Shown: positions 48,858 to 57,791 of the stretch, in pieces | How positions within the stretch are numbered: position 1 is the stretch's first letter | How the letters are laid out: the number at the start of each line of letters is the position of its first letter | From: Flavobacterium ginsenosidimutans | GTDB taxonomy: Bacteria; Bacteroidota; Bacteroidia; Flavobacteriales; Flavobacteriaceae | NCBI RefSeq assembly: GCF_003254625.1 | Contig: NZ_QJRJ01000077.1 | Span: forward strand, 268,922 to 332,921 | Direction of reading: 5' to 3' | DNA: 64,000 nt | The notes under the pieces: generated by a model | The model's input: only the letters and a program-made list of their open reading frames with translations | Databases searched by the model: none | What the model was told of the DNA's origin: nothing | Program-made: the position numbers and the translations under genes

Positions 48858-50904
48858 TATTATGCAGGTTATGGTTTGGATCTATTGGGATTTTTACGGT
48901 GAGAATTGTTCCTTCACCCTTGGCAGATTTTATGGTAACTGTACCCTTACCTTCTGTTGCTCTATATTCTATGTTATGCAAACCTATTCCGTTTTTGGTT
49001 TTCTTGGTATTAAAACCAATTCCATCATCTTCTATAGTTAAAACCAAAATTTCATTTTCATTTCTAAGTTCTACTTTTATAATATCTGCTTTAGCATATT
49101 TATTACAATTTTGAAGTCCTTCCTGAATAATTCGGTACAAATTGATTTTCAAAGTATTACTTATCAATTCCCATTTTATATTAGGATCAAAAGTCGTAAT
49201 TAGTTTAGAACTATATGTATTTCGCTGATCTTCAAATAGTTTACCTAAAATAGCAACAAAATTATTAATTAATTCGGATTTTTCTCTATTTAAATCGTGA
49301 GAAATTTCGCGAATGTCTTGCTCAATATTTTTTAGTTCGTTAAGATATTTTTTTCGCTTAGCAACTGCCTCTGTTTCATTAACCTTATCCAAACTGTCCA
49401 AGCTAATTCTAATTCCAAACATACGTCCTAAAACTCCATCGTGCAGTTCCTGTGCAACTTTTTTCTTTTCTTTTATTCTCGCTAGCTCAATTTCGTTTTG
49501 CTGCGAAATCATCAAATTATAAATATTTTCATTTGCAATCTGCTGTTCCTGTTTAAAAAGTAGTTCGCGGTTTTTAGCCTGCTGCGTTTTGTAAACATAA
49601 AAAAACAATCCGAGCAATGTACAAATACTAAAGACATAAACCAAAGTTTTATTTTTTTCCTGAAGATTCGAATTTTGGTCTTTTATTTCGTTGGTTTCAT
49701 ATTCGATTCGAGAGAATTTTTCTCCCATTTTGCGCTCTGTTTTCTGAAGCTTCTCATTGATTTGAATATACTCTTTAGAATATATTGAAGCATTTTTCGG
49801 ATCAACTTGGGCAATTTGCTTTAATGATTCCAATAAACTTGAAGGAGATTCGCTAGAACGCGACAATTCTACTGCTTCTTTTGAAAATTTCAAAGCATTA
49901 ACCGAATCTTGTTTAAATGCAAAATATTTGGACAAATGTATTTTGTTCAAAATGACACCAGAGGTTAATCCAAGACTGTCCCTAATTTTTAGAGCTTGGT
50001 AAAATTGTTCAGGAAGCCCATCAGATTCTCGCATTCCAAGTTTTGCATAAGCCAGATTATCTAAAAGCATAGCATACAACTTTGTGTCGCCATGATACAA
50101 ATTATCCTGTATTAATCCTTCATGAAAATAATATTTGGCTTTTCTGTAATTTTTCATTCCTAAATAGACAAAACCAATATTATTAAGAGAAGTTGCCTCT
50201 AATTGCAGTTCTGCAGGAATCGATTTATCTTTTAATATTTCCAGTGCCTTATTATGAAACTCTAAAGCTTTATTGTACTCTTCTCTATCATTATAAAGTA
50301 TTCCCAAAGTGTTATAACAATCGTACAATTGGTTACTTACATTTTTTAGTTTTTTTAAAATTTTTAAAGCCTTAAAAATTGTAACTTCACTTTCAAAAAG
50401 AGCACCTTCCTGATATTGAAGATTTGCTTTATTAGAATACGTTTTTGCAAGATTCAATTCATCATTAATACGAACATAAATCTTCTCAGCCGCATAATAG
50501 TTCATATATGCACTATCTGAAACAGACTTTAATAGATAATAATCTCCTAAATAAGTATATGCTTTTGCTAAATTAACCGAATCCTTACTTTTTTCTGATC
50601 TATCCAAAATCAGATATGAAGTGCTCTTATAGGAATCCCAGTCACTCATATTATAATATCTGTTGGCAATTTTAAAAAGATTTACTTTATTAAGAGAGTC
50701 ATCTTTTTGGCCAATAATAATATTCAAAGCTTTTTTATTATATAACTGTTTTTCGTTATAAGAAAGGTTAACATCATTTGCCAACGAAAGGTATATAGAT
50801 AGACTATCTGTCTGAACAGCATCACTATCATCAACACTCTTTTTTTTGGAACATCCAAAAAGAAGAATAAAAATTGAAGTAAGTATTAAGCATTTATTTT
50901 TCAA
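48847..50904 (-). CDS. TPR-containing sensor histidine kinase, HisKA_3 type, with lipoprotein-like signal
   Basis: A 685-residue kinase starting at TTG. The N-terminus has a lipobox-like LLFGC (C18). Residues about 70-390 are tetratricopeptide repeats on the outer side, with typical (AKTYSNKANLQYQEGALFES, YNTLGILYNDREEYNKALEF) units. A coiled coil (about 385-418), one membrane segment (about 420-438) and a second coiled coil follow. The dimerisation/phosphoacceptor helix has H488 in VAQELHDGVLG. The HATPase domain carries the N box IIQEGLQNCNKYA and the DDGIGF and NGIGLHN glycine motifs. It is paired with the overlapping NarL-type regulator. The signal is unknown; TPRs suggest a protein or peptide partner. 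Confidence 0.9.
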   Translation of the reverse strand: MKNKCLILTSIFILLFGCSKKKSVDDSDAVQTDSLSIYLSLANDVNLSYNEKQLYNKKALNIIIGQKDDSLNKVNLFKIANRYYNMSDWDSYKSTSYLILDRSEKSKDSVNLAKAYTYLGDYYLLKSVSDSAYMNYYAAEKIYVRINDELNLAKTYSNKANLQYQEGALFESEVTIFKALKILKKLKNVSNQLYDCYNTLGILYNDREEYNKALEFHNKALEILKDKSIPAELQLEATSLNNIGFVYLGMKNYRKAKYYFHEGLIQDNLYHGDTKLYAMLLDNLAYAKLGMRESDGLPEQFYQALKIRDSLGLTSGVILNKIHLSKYFAFKQDSVNALKFSKEAVELSRSSESPSSLLESLKQIAQVDPKNASIYSKEYIQINEKLQKTERKMGEKFSRIEYETNEIKDQNSNLQEKNKTLVYVFSICTLLGLFFYVYKTQQAKNRELLFKQEQQIANENIYNLMISQQNEIELARIKEKKKVAQELHDGVLGRMFGIRISLDSLDKVNETEAVAKRKKYLNELKNIEQDIREISHDLNREKSELINNFVAILGKLFEDQRNTYSSKLITTFDPNIKWELISNTLKINLYRIIQEGLQNCNKYAKADIIKVELRNENEILVLTIEDDGIGFNTKKTKNGIGLHNIEYRATEGKGTVTIKSAKGEGTILTVKIPIDPNHNLHNNDI

Positions 50905-50923
50905 TAGTCCTTTTGAATTTAAT

Positions 50924-50931
50924 CAAAAGTA
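50924..50931 (-). promoter_or_regulatory. -7 element of the histidine kinase operon (TACTTTTG)
   Basis: TACTTTTG on the minus strand fits TAnnTTTG. It lies 19 bases before the TTG start at 50904, so the leader would be very short. Confidence 0.5.
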
Positions 50932-50944
50932 CAAAACTAAAAGA

Positions 50945-50974
50945 CATAAAAAAAGCTGCCAGAATTGACAGCTT
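50945..50974 (-). terminator. Terminator after the small secreted protein gene
   Basis: On the minus strand AAGCTGTCA and TGGCAGCTT form a hairpin followed by TTTTTTTA. It separates the small gene from the kinase operon. Confidence 0.7.
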
Positions 50975-50994
50975 ATATTTTTTATTTAAACTAT

Positions 50995-51252
50995 TTAATC
51001 AAGTTTAATATTTTTTCCAAATGATTGTCTATCAGAATTGAAAGATTTAGTTTCGTTAAAATCAGCATTGCTTGTTCCATAAACATCTAATTTCCTTCCA
51101 TCTTGACTAGTTTTCTGACCGCCCTTACCATCTACTGGTAAAATTTTAATAGAATCGTTAGCTGCCAAATATGTTGGAACTTCTGTTGATGCAAAAGAAG
51201 TTGCTACTGCTACTAAAGAAAATAATCCGATTGTCAAAGCTGTTTTTTTCAT
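50995..51252 (-). CDS. Small exported hypothetical protein
   Basis: An 85-residue protein with a Sec signal peptide (MKKTALTIGLFSLVAVATSFAS). The mature part of about 63 residues is polar with KGGQKTSQDGRKLDVYG and ends in NIKLD. No cysteine and no known domain are seen. It lies between a LytTR regulator and a histidine kinase operon but has its own terminator. It may be a secreted peptide or periplasmic factor of the signalling genes around it; this is only suggested by position. Confidence 0.7.
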   Translation of the reverse strand: MKKTALTIGLFSLVAVATSFASTEVPTYLAANDSIKILPVDGKGGQKTSQDGRKLDVYGTSNADFNETKSFNSDRQSFGKNIKLD

Positions 51253-51428
51253 GACCTGAGGTTTTAAGTGTTTGTTTAAATTTTTGGAGAATGACCGCTG
51301 TTTGCTAGCGAATCAGAGTGTAAAACTAACACCAAGGTCGAAAAGAATTTATATGAAAAAATGAGTTTGTGGTAAATCATACCCAATTGATAGTCAATGG
51401 ATAGCAATTTTGTGTAAACGTCTAGTTT

Positions 51429-52247
51429 TTAGATTTCTAAGTAATTTCCAGTAGAAAAATCGGCAATAATCTGCTCGACATTTGCTTTATAAGTTTTAGA
51501 GAAAGGAATCTTTTTGCTGGAATTTTTAATGTAACAGATTGAGTTTCCGCTATGAATTCTTGAAATATAATTCCGATTAATTACATAGCTATTGTGAATA
51601 CGAATAAACGGATAAGTCAAAACACTTTCAAAATGCTTTAACGTTTTAAATGCCGTAATCATTTCACCGGTATTCAAATAAATATCTGTCGAGTTATTAT
51701 CGGCTTGAAAATAGCAAATATCTTCAGCGTTGAGATATCGATAATCACCATACGATTTTATACAGATCGTTAATGGTTTTTCGATATTTTGAGGAATCGT
51801 AACGTTATTTACATTATCGATTACAATTGAAGTTGGTTCTTCTGTAAATGGAGCGGTTTTAGATTCTAAATGAGCTTTTTTAAGCTTCAAAATCGTTTTT
51901 AGAAGATCAATGTGCGCAACGGGTTTCAAAACATAATCAAAGACGCCATATTGAATTGCGTCGAAAGCCTTTTCTTTATGTTTGGTAGTGATAATGATTT
52001 TTGGAATTTCCTGAAAAAACCGATGCAGTTCGCTGATAAAAGCAAGCGATAAATGACTTGATTGATCTTTAGGTTCAATTTCTAGAAAAATTAAAGCAGG
52101 TTTGTGTTCTAAAACCAAATTTAAACCATCTTGAAAATTTGAAGCCGATGCTGCAAAAGCTAATTCTGAAAAACCTGAAGCGGTTGTTTTGGCTTTCAAA
52201 ATACTCTCAGCGTCATCATCAATTATAATATAGGAATACTTTTTCAA
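51429..52247 (-). CDS. LytTR response regulator with Glu in the phosphoacceptor position
   Basis: A 272-residue protein: a receiver domain (1-120) and a LytTR DNA-binding domain (about 165-265, with KSYGDYRYLNAEDICYFQAD and FIRIHNSYVINRNYISRIH). The receiver keeps the acid pocket D10-D11-D12, the Thr pair IITTK and the Lys of YVLKPV, but the phosphorylated Asp is replaced by E56 in LIFLEIEP. Glu in this place often mimics the phosphorylated state, so the regulator may be constitutively active or controlled otherwise. No LytS-type kinase lies next to it. Confidence 0.87.
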   Translation of the reverse strand: MKKYSYIIIDDDAESILKAKTTASGFSELAFAASASNFQDGLNLVLEHKPALIFLEIEPKDQSSHLSLAFISELHRFFQEIPKIIITTKHKEKAFDAIQYGVFDYVLKPVAHIDLLKTILKLKKAHLESKTAPFTEEPTSIVIDNVNNVTIPQNIEKPLTICIKSYGDYRYLNAEDICYFQADNNSTDIYLNTGEMITAFKTLKHFESVLTYPFIRIHNSYVINRNYISRIHSGNSICYIKNSSKKIPFSKTYKANVEQIIADFSTGNYLEI

Positions 52248-52467
52248 TTTTTGGTTTTGTTGCTTTTCTCACTTTGCAATCATAATCAAAAAATAATTTT
52301 AATTTGACTTATGGGTGAAAAAAATTGGTTTCGGTATTAATCCGATTTTAAAAATACGGATTTATAAATTTTAAACACTTTATTGTTAACACATTACAAT
52401 AAAATGTTGATACAAAATGATGAAATGCAAAAAACATCGACAAAATGCGTGTTTTCTAAAATCAAAA

Positions 52468-52496
52468 ATCCCAAACTCCTTTACGGAATTTGGGAT
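52468..52496 (-). terminator. Intrinsic terminator after glyS
   Basis: ATCCCAAA and TTTGGGAT with inner CTCC/GGAA pairing form the hairpin. On the minus strand TTTTTGATTTT follows. Confidence 0.8.
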
Positions 52497-52517
52497 CCTT
52501 ATCTTAAATAGTAAAGA

Positions 52518-54059
52518 TTACATTTTCATTAACCAGTTCTTCATCGAAACTTCGTTTTCGATAATACCTTTTAATTCTGTAATTTTTACACGATCTTGTT
52601 TCATTGTATCTCTATGACGAATTGTTACTGTTTCGTCTTCAAGTGTCTGATGATCTACTGTAATACAAAATGGCGTTCCTAGAGCATCTTGTCTTCTGTA
52701 ACGACGTCCTACAGCATCTTTTTCATCATAAGCCACATTGAAATCCCATTTTAAATCTTCAATGATTTTTCTTGAAACTTCTGGTAAACCATCTTTTTTA
52801 ACTAATGGTAAAACCGCCGCTTTAGTTGGTGCTAAAACTGCTGGCAATTTTAAAACTGTTCTTGTAGAACCGTCTTCTAATGTTTCTTCTTTTAATGAAG
52901 TTGCAAAAACTGCTAAGAACATACGATCTAAACCAACAGAAGTTTCTACTACATAAGGAACGTAGTTTTCGTTTAATTCAGGATCAAAATATTGTAATTT
53001 TCTTCCAGAATATTCTTCGTGCGCTTTCAAATCGAAATCTGTACGAGAGTGAATTCCTTCCAATTCTTTAAATCCGAATGGGAAATTAAATTCGATATCA
53101 GCAGCTGCATTTGCGTAGTGAGCTAATTTTTCGTGATCGTGAAAACGGTAATTTTCTTTTCCTAATCCTAAAGATAAATGCCATTTTAAACGCGTTTCTT
53201 TCCAGTACTCGTATGATTTCATTTCTTCTCCTGGACGCACAAAAAATTGCATTTCCATTTGTTCGAACTCACGCATACGGAAAATGAATTGTCTTGCAAC
53301 AATCTCATTTCTGAATGCTTTACCCGTTTGAGCAATTCCGAAAGGAACTTTCATACGACCAGATTTTTGAACATTTAGAAAGTTTACAAAAATACCTTGA
53401 GCCGTTTCTGGACGTAGGTATAAATCCATTGCGTTTTCTGCAGAAGCTCCTAATTTTGTTCCGAACATCAAGTTAAATTGTTTTACCTCTGTCCAGTTTT
53501 TAGAACCAGTTTCAGGATCAGCAATTTCAAGTTCTTCGATCAATGCTTTAACATCAGCTAAATCTCCGTTTCCTAAAGAACGCCCTAAACGCTCTCTAAT
53601 TTCTTTTTCTTTAGCTAAATATTCAATTACACGAGCGTTTGTAGTTACAAATTCTTGTTCGTTGAATGCATCGCCAAAACGAGCTTTTGCTTTGTCAATT
53701 TCCTTTTGTGCTTTTTGGTGAATTTTTTCAGCATGGTCTTCAACCAAAACGTCAGCTCTATATCTTTTTTTAGAATCTTTATTATCAATTAATGGATCAT
53801 TGAATGCATCAACGTGGCCTGAAGCTTTCCAAGTTGTTGGATGCATTAATATTGCCGCATCAAGGCCGACAATATTTTCATTCATCTGAACCATTGATTT
53901 CCACCAATATTCACGGATATTCTTTTTTAATTCGACACCGTTTTGTGCGTAATCGTATACAGCACTTAAACCATCGTAAACTTCGCTTGACGGAAAAATA
54001 AATCCGTACTCTTTTGCGTGCGAAACCACATTCTTAAATAAATCTTCTTGTTTTGCCAT
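52518..54059 (-). CDS. glyS: Glycyl-tRNA synthetase, alpha2 type
   Basis: A 513-residue class II synthetase of the homodimeric type found in archaea, eukaryotes and Bacteroidota. Seen: GFIFPSSEVYDGLSAVYDYA at the N-terminus, motif 1 around LYLRPETAQGIFVNF, motif 2 FRNEIVARQFIFRMREFEQM, motif 3 VPYVVETSVGLDRMFLAV, and a C-terminal anticodon-binding domain with LPAVLAPTKAAVLPLVKKDG and GTPFCITVDHQTLED. The length is normal for this type. It is monocistronic. Confidence 0.97.
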   Translation of the reverse strand: MAKQEDLFKNVVSHAKEYGFIFPSSEVYDGLSAVYDYAQNGVELKKNIREYWWKSMVQMNENIVGLDAAILMHPTTWKASGHVDAFNDPLIDNKDSKKRYRADVLVEDHAEKIHQKAQKEIDKAKARFGDAFNEQEFVTTNARVIEYLAKEKEIRERLGRSLGNGDLADVKALIEELEIADPETGSKNWTEVKQFNLMFGTKLGASAENAMDLYLRPETAQGIFVNFLNVQKSGRMKVPFGIAQTGKAFRNEIVARQFIFRMREFEQMEMQFFVRPGEEMKSYEYWKETRLKWHLSLGLGKENYRFHDHEKLAHYANAAADIEFNFPFGFKELEGIHSRTDFDLKAHEEYSGRKLQYFDPELNENYVPYVVETSVGLDRMFLAVFATSLKEETLEDGSTRTVLKLPAVLAPTKAAVLPLVKKDGLPEVSRKIIEDLKWDFNVAYDEKDAVGRRYRRQDALGTPFCITVDHQTLEDETVTIRHRDTMKQDRVKITELKGIIENEVSMKNWLMKM

Positions 54060-54157
54060 AGTGATGCAAAAATATAAAAAGTACCTTTAAAAAAAAGAAA
54101 AATAATAAAGTTTGAAGCATTGATTTTGTTATTTTTGTAAATAAAATCTTTCTTTTA

Positions 54158-54841
54158 GTGATTAATTATCTAATAAACCTATTTTTTCCAAAAGTCTGTG
54201 ATGGTTGTCGTGGAATTTTACTTCAAAATGAAAATGTTTTCTGTACAATCTGTAGACACGAAATGCCTCTTACTCAATATCATTTGAACCCAAAAAATGA
54301 AGCAATAAAAAAGTTTTACGGCAAGGTTGATATTCAATTTGCTTCGGCATTTTTGTATTTTAATAAAAAAGGAATGGTTCAGGAGCTCATTCACAACTTA
54401 AAATACAAAGGCCATCAGGAAATCGGAACTGTTTTAGGGCAATGGTATGTTGAAGATTTAAAAGAACTCCAAATCGAAGTTCCTTTTGATGCTGTAATTC
54501 CTGTTCCTCTTCATAAAAAGAAATTTAAAGAACGAGGTTATAACCAAGTAACCACTTTTGGAAAAGCACTTGCATCGGGTTTTGAAATTCCTTTTGATGA
54601 AAACTTATTAATTCGAAAAGTATATTCTAAAACACAATCTAAAAAGAATCTTTTAGGAAGATCAGAAAATATCGAAAACATTTTTGATGTTGAATTTAAT
54701 GAAACCAATCACAACAAACATTTCCTAATTGTCGATGATGTACTTACGACAGGCGCCACAATTGAGGCTTGCTCACGAGCTTTATTAAAAATCCCAGGAG
54801 TCAAAATCAGTATAATTTGTATGGCAATGGCGAACTCTTAA
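54158..54841 (+). CDS. ComF-family phosphoribosyltransferase-like protein
   Basis: A 227-residue protein starting at GTG. The N-terminal zinc finger has CDGC and CTIC pairs (residues 14-17 and 29-32). The phosphoribosyltransferase fold follows with PVPLHKKKFKERGYNQV and the PRPP-loop FLIVDDVLTTGATIEAC. ComF proteins are needed for DNA uptake in naturally transformable bacteria and may act as DNA-linked ATPase partners; the role in Bacteroidota is not established. The gene overlaps nothing and ends in a strong terminator. Confidence 0.92.
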   Translation: MINYLINLFFPKVCDGCRGILLQNENVFCTICRHEMPLTQYHLNPKNEAIKKFYGKVDIQFASAFLYFNKKGMVQELIHNLKYKGHQEIGTVLGQWYVEDLKELQIEVPFDAVIPVPLHKKKFKERGYNQVTTFGKALASGFEIPFDENLLIRKVYSKTQSKKNLLGRSENIENIFDVEFNETNHNKHFLIVDDVLTTGATIEACSRALLKIPGVKISIICMAMANS

Positions 54842-54859
54842 AATGAAATTCTAAATAAA

Positions 54860-54900
54860 AAAAATCCAAATCCCAACTAGGTCTTGGAATTTGGATTTTA
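54860..54900. terminator. Bidirectional terminator between comF and the metalloprotease gene
   Basis: AAAATCCAAATCCCAA and TTGGAATTTGGATTTT pair at 15 of 16 positions around a 7-base loop, flanked by A and T tracts. Confidence 0.85.
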
Positions 54901-54921
54901 AATATTGATTTTTAAAAATCG

Positions 54922-57597
54922 TTAATTGATAATTATTTTTTTGACTGTTCTTCTTTCTCCATCTGATACAGTAACTAGATAAACTCCAGTTGGTACATTT
55001 ACTAACTGAATATCTTGAATAAAATATCCTGCACCTGAAAAAGTATTGCTGTAAACATATTTTCCTAAAATATCATGCACATACACTTTAATTTCTTTTA
55101 ATGTGTCTCTCTTGCATTGAATTGTAAACAACCCTTTGTTTGGATTTGGGTATAAAGCAAAATCCATGTTTTCGAAATCTGTATCTCCTAGTGTAAATGT
55201 TTTATTGCAAATATTTACTGAAGCCGAATTTATAGTTCCAAACATACCTACTACAGCATCGCGAACTCTAAATGTCCAATTTCCTTGAGGATCTTCTCCA
55301 TTAAAAGCACTTAAAGCGCTAGCAGGAATTACAATTTGGCTCGTTGTTGTACTGCAATTTAAAGCATTTCCGCTATCATCAAATTGAAGTGTTAGAGTCG
55401 AATTTGTACTTCCACAACTTTTATTAAATAAAGAAACGACTGTTCCGCTTGGGCTTACAATCTGCATTTCAAGATCTTGAAATCTTTCGTGAGTAACATT
55501 AACCGAAACATTTACATCTGAAATAGTTCCTGTTGAAGCTGGCACTGTAACTGTTTTGGTAACATAAGATGAGCTTGTACCAATTGAATAACCACCATCA
55601 AAATTATAAGTCGAACAGCTAGTTGAAACAGAATATCCTACAGCAAAAGGTAAACGATTAAGAGCATAATAGATATTATCTACTGGCTGTATCATAAGTC
55701 TGCAATTTGTAGAAGCATCAATACCTGTTGGAATCAATACTGTTTCAGAACCATCATTTGGTGTATTAGCAGCTAAAGTGACAGGAAATGTTAAACCTCC
55801 GTCCAATGATAATTTTATATTAACCTCTGAAGATCCTTGCAATGTATTTGTATTATTTACACTCCAAGTAACAGTTTGCGTCGATCCTTTTGCCCAGCCA
55901 ATATTTTCGGCATTTTGTGAAGTCACAGCAAATGGTCCTGCAGCCGCACTTACCGTTACAACCATTGCATCTGTACTCGTTTGTGGTCCTTCTGCAGCGT
56001 TATCTCTTCCTGTCAAAGTAAAATTCATTGTCTTTGCAATTGAAGATACCGATTCCCAAGTTGTAGTTAATTGATTATTCAGCACAGAACTTAATGCTGG
56101 CATATAACGAACTGGCGAAGTTGTTGGTGCAAAAGATCTAAACATTGGTCCGTCTGGCTTTGTTGGATAGGCAATACTATTTGCTCCAAAAGCTGTTGTT
56201 GCACTGTCAAATTGTTCCCAAGTATAAGTAATATCATTATTCTCAGGATCCGATCCTGTTCCTGTTAAAATAAAAGGTGTACTAATTGGAATCGTATAAT
56301 TTTCTCCTGCACTAATCGAAGGAGGATTATTAGCAATTGCGGTTGTTACCGGACAGGTTTTTCCAGCTAAATTATTTTGTATTTGATTGATACTTCCATA
56401 AGAAAAATAATCGTCTGAGTTACTTTGCACATCATAATTTCGTGTAACACCAGCATATCCCATAATTGTTGAACCACTTCCTGGCTCATATTGCGTTCCT
56501 GTTCCTTCGCCTGAATGAGAAAATGTATGGGTTCCTCCAAGCTGATGTCCCATTTCGTGCGCAACAAAATCAATATCAAATGTATCGCCCTGAGGTATTG
56601 CATCTGCTGGTGAAGTATAAGCGCTTCCTTTTGCCAAAGGTTCATTTGAAGTTGGGTTTTCGCAAACACAGCCTATACAATTTGCATTTCCGCCGCCGCC
56701 AGAACCTCCAAATAAATGCCCAATATCATAATTAGCATTTCCAATTACGTTCGTTAAAGTTGTTTGAACTTCTTGTCCCCAAGTTCCTCCTGGATCTGCT
56801 GTTCCAACTGCAGGACTAGAATACGGATCTGTCGCTGCATCTATATAAATAATCGCATCATTATTAGCAATTAAAACTAATTTTACAGAAAGGTCTCTAT
56901 CAAAAACTCCATTTACTCTAGTTAATGTTGCGTTCATTCCTGCCAATGCCGCAGCTTTTGTCCCTCCAAAAAATGCTGCATATTGGTGGGTACAAGATAG
57001 AGCTAAACGAAATGTTTTTAATTGTTTAGTATTTGAAGCGGTTTTTGCAGTAGAAGAAGATTTTTTTTCTGAAACTAAATTAGATGTTTTACAATCTAAA
57101 AGCATTTTTGATCCTGCATTGTCTGCTGATTTAAACAAAACATACTCCGATTTGTCGTCTTGATTTTGTTCAATATATTCTGTTGGTTTAGCAACGCGAA
57201 ATACCATTGTCTGCATTCCAATTGGTGCAACACTAAAATATATTTTAGCATTTTTATCATCTATCCCTCTTCCTTCATACGCTCTAATTTCAGGATATTT
57301 TGCTTGCAATTCTGGATCAAAATTTGAAGATTCCCAAACCGAAAAACGTTCCAAATTTCCATCAGTATTAGGAATAGTAATTTCTGATGTGGTACTTTTT
57401 GCCGTTTTACTCGATGCCGAAGCCAATTTTGAACTAAGAAGATCGGCATTTAATTTATAATATAATTTACCCGAATCAGAAGTGTTGGCTTTTCGCGAAA
57501 GCGAAGAAGAAGTAACTTTCTGCCACAAGATATCACTTTGAGCATTAGCGCTAAGACAGCAAAAAACAAAAGATATATAAAGTAAAATTTTTTTCAT
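54922..57597 (-). CDS. Secreted reprolysin-like zinc metalloprotease with P-domain and T9SS sorting domain
   Basis: An 891-residue protein from the ATG at 57597, which gives a clean signal peptide (MKKILLYISFVFCCLSANAQ). Order: propeptide-like region (to about 185), metzincin catalytic domain with HEMGHQLGGTH (zinc ligands H347, H351, H357, base E348) and Met-turn SGSTIMGYAGV, a Cys-rich loop GGGGNANCIGCVCENP near residue 305, Ig-like domains, a proprotein-convertase P-domain (about 670-790, DLEMQIVSPSGTVVSLF), and a T9SS type A C-terminal domain (FALYPNPNKGLFTI onwards). It is exported by the gliding-associated T9SS and digests extracellular protein. It is monocistronic. Confidence 0.93.
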   Translation of the reverse strand: MKKILLYISFVFCCLSANAQSDILWQKVTSSSLSRKANTSDSGKLYYKLNADLLSSKLASASSKTAKSTTSEITIPNTDGNLERFSVWESSNFDPELQAKYPEIRAYEGRGIDDKNAKIYFSVAPIGMQTMVFRVAKPTEYIEQNQDDKSEYVLFKSADNAGSKMLLDCKTSNLVSEKKSSSTAKTASNTKQLKTFRLALSCTHQYAAFFGGTKAAALAGMNATLTRVNGVFDRDLSVKLVLIANNDAIIYIDAATDPYSSPAVGTADPGGTWGQEVQTTLTNVIGNANYDIGHLFGGSGGGGNANCIGCVCENPTSNEPLAKGSAYTSPADAIPQGDTFDIDFVAHEMGHQLGGTHTFSHSGEGTGTQYEPGSGSTIMGYAGVTRNYDVQSNSDDYFSYGSINQIQNNLAGKTCPVTTAIANNPPSISAGENYTIPISTPFILTGTGSDPENNDITYTWEQFDSATTAFGANSIAYPTKPDGPMFRSFAPTTSPVRYMPALSSVLNNQLTTTWESVSSIAKTMNFTLTGRDNAAEGPQTSTDAMVVTVSAAAGPFAVTSQNAENIGWAKGSTQTVTWSVNNTNTLQGSSEVNIKLSLDGGLTFPVTLAANTPNDGSETVLIPTGIDASTNCRLMIQPVDNIYYALNRLPFAVGYSVSTSCSTYNFDGGYSIGTSSSYVTKTVTVPASTGTISDVNVSVNVTHERFQDLEMQIVSPSGTVVSLFNKSCGSTNSTLTLQFDDSGNALNCSTTTSQIVIPASALSAFNGEDPQGNWTFRVRDAVVGMFGTINSASVNICNKTFTLGDTDFENMDFALYPNPNKGLFTIQCKRDTLKEIKVYVHDILGKYVYSNTFSGAGYFIQDIQLVNVPTGVYLVTVSDGERRTVKKIIIN

Positions 57598-57762
57598 TTT
57601 TCTGGGATATAATATCAAAATTAATTCAATTAATTTAAAATCATAACATATATACGACAATTAATACTTTTTCATCGACGAGTCATGTTATTTTTGCAAA
57701 AAGAAATTATACTACAAGTAAAATTCGATTTAGGATAGTATTAAATTTAAAAGAGAATAGTA

Positions 57763-57770
57763 TAAATTTG
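57763..57770 (+). promoter_or_regulatory. -7 element of ribF (TAAATTTG)
   Basis: TAAATTTG matches TAnnTTTG, 21 bases before the TTG start of ribF. No FMN-riboswitch-like sequence is present in the 194-base gap. Confidence 0.5.
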
Positions 57771-57791
57771 CAGCATCTTAAATAATTTGTT

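Noticed and set aside
56367..56669. Minus-strand frame inside the metalloprotease gene
   Set aside because: It overlaps the zinc-binding region in another frame and has no independent start context or domain.
57598..57660. N-terminal extension of the metalloprotease
   Set aside because: The extra residues would precede and destroy a normal signal peptide that starts at 57597.
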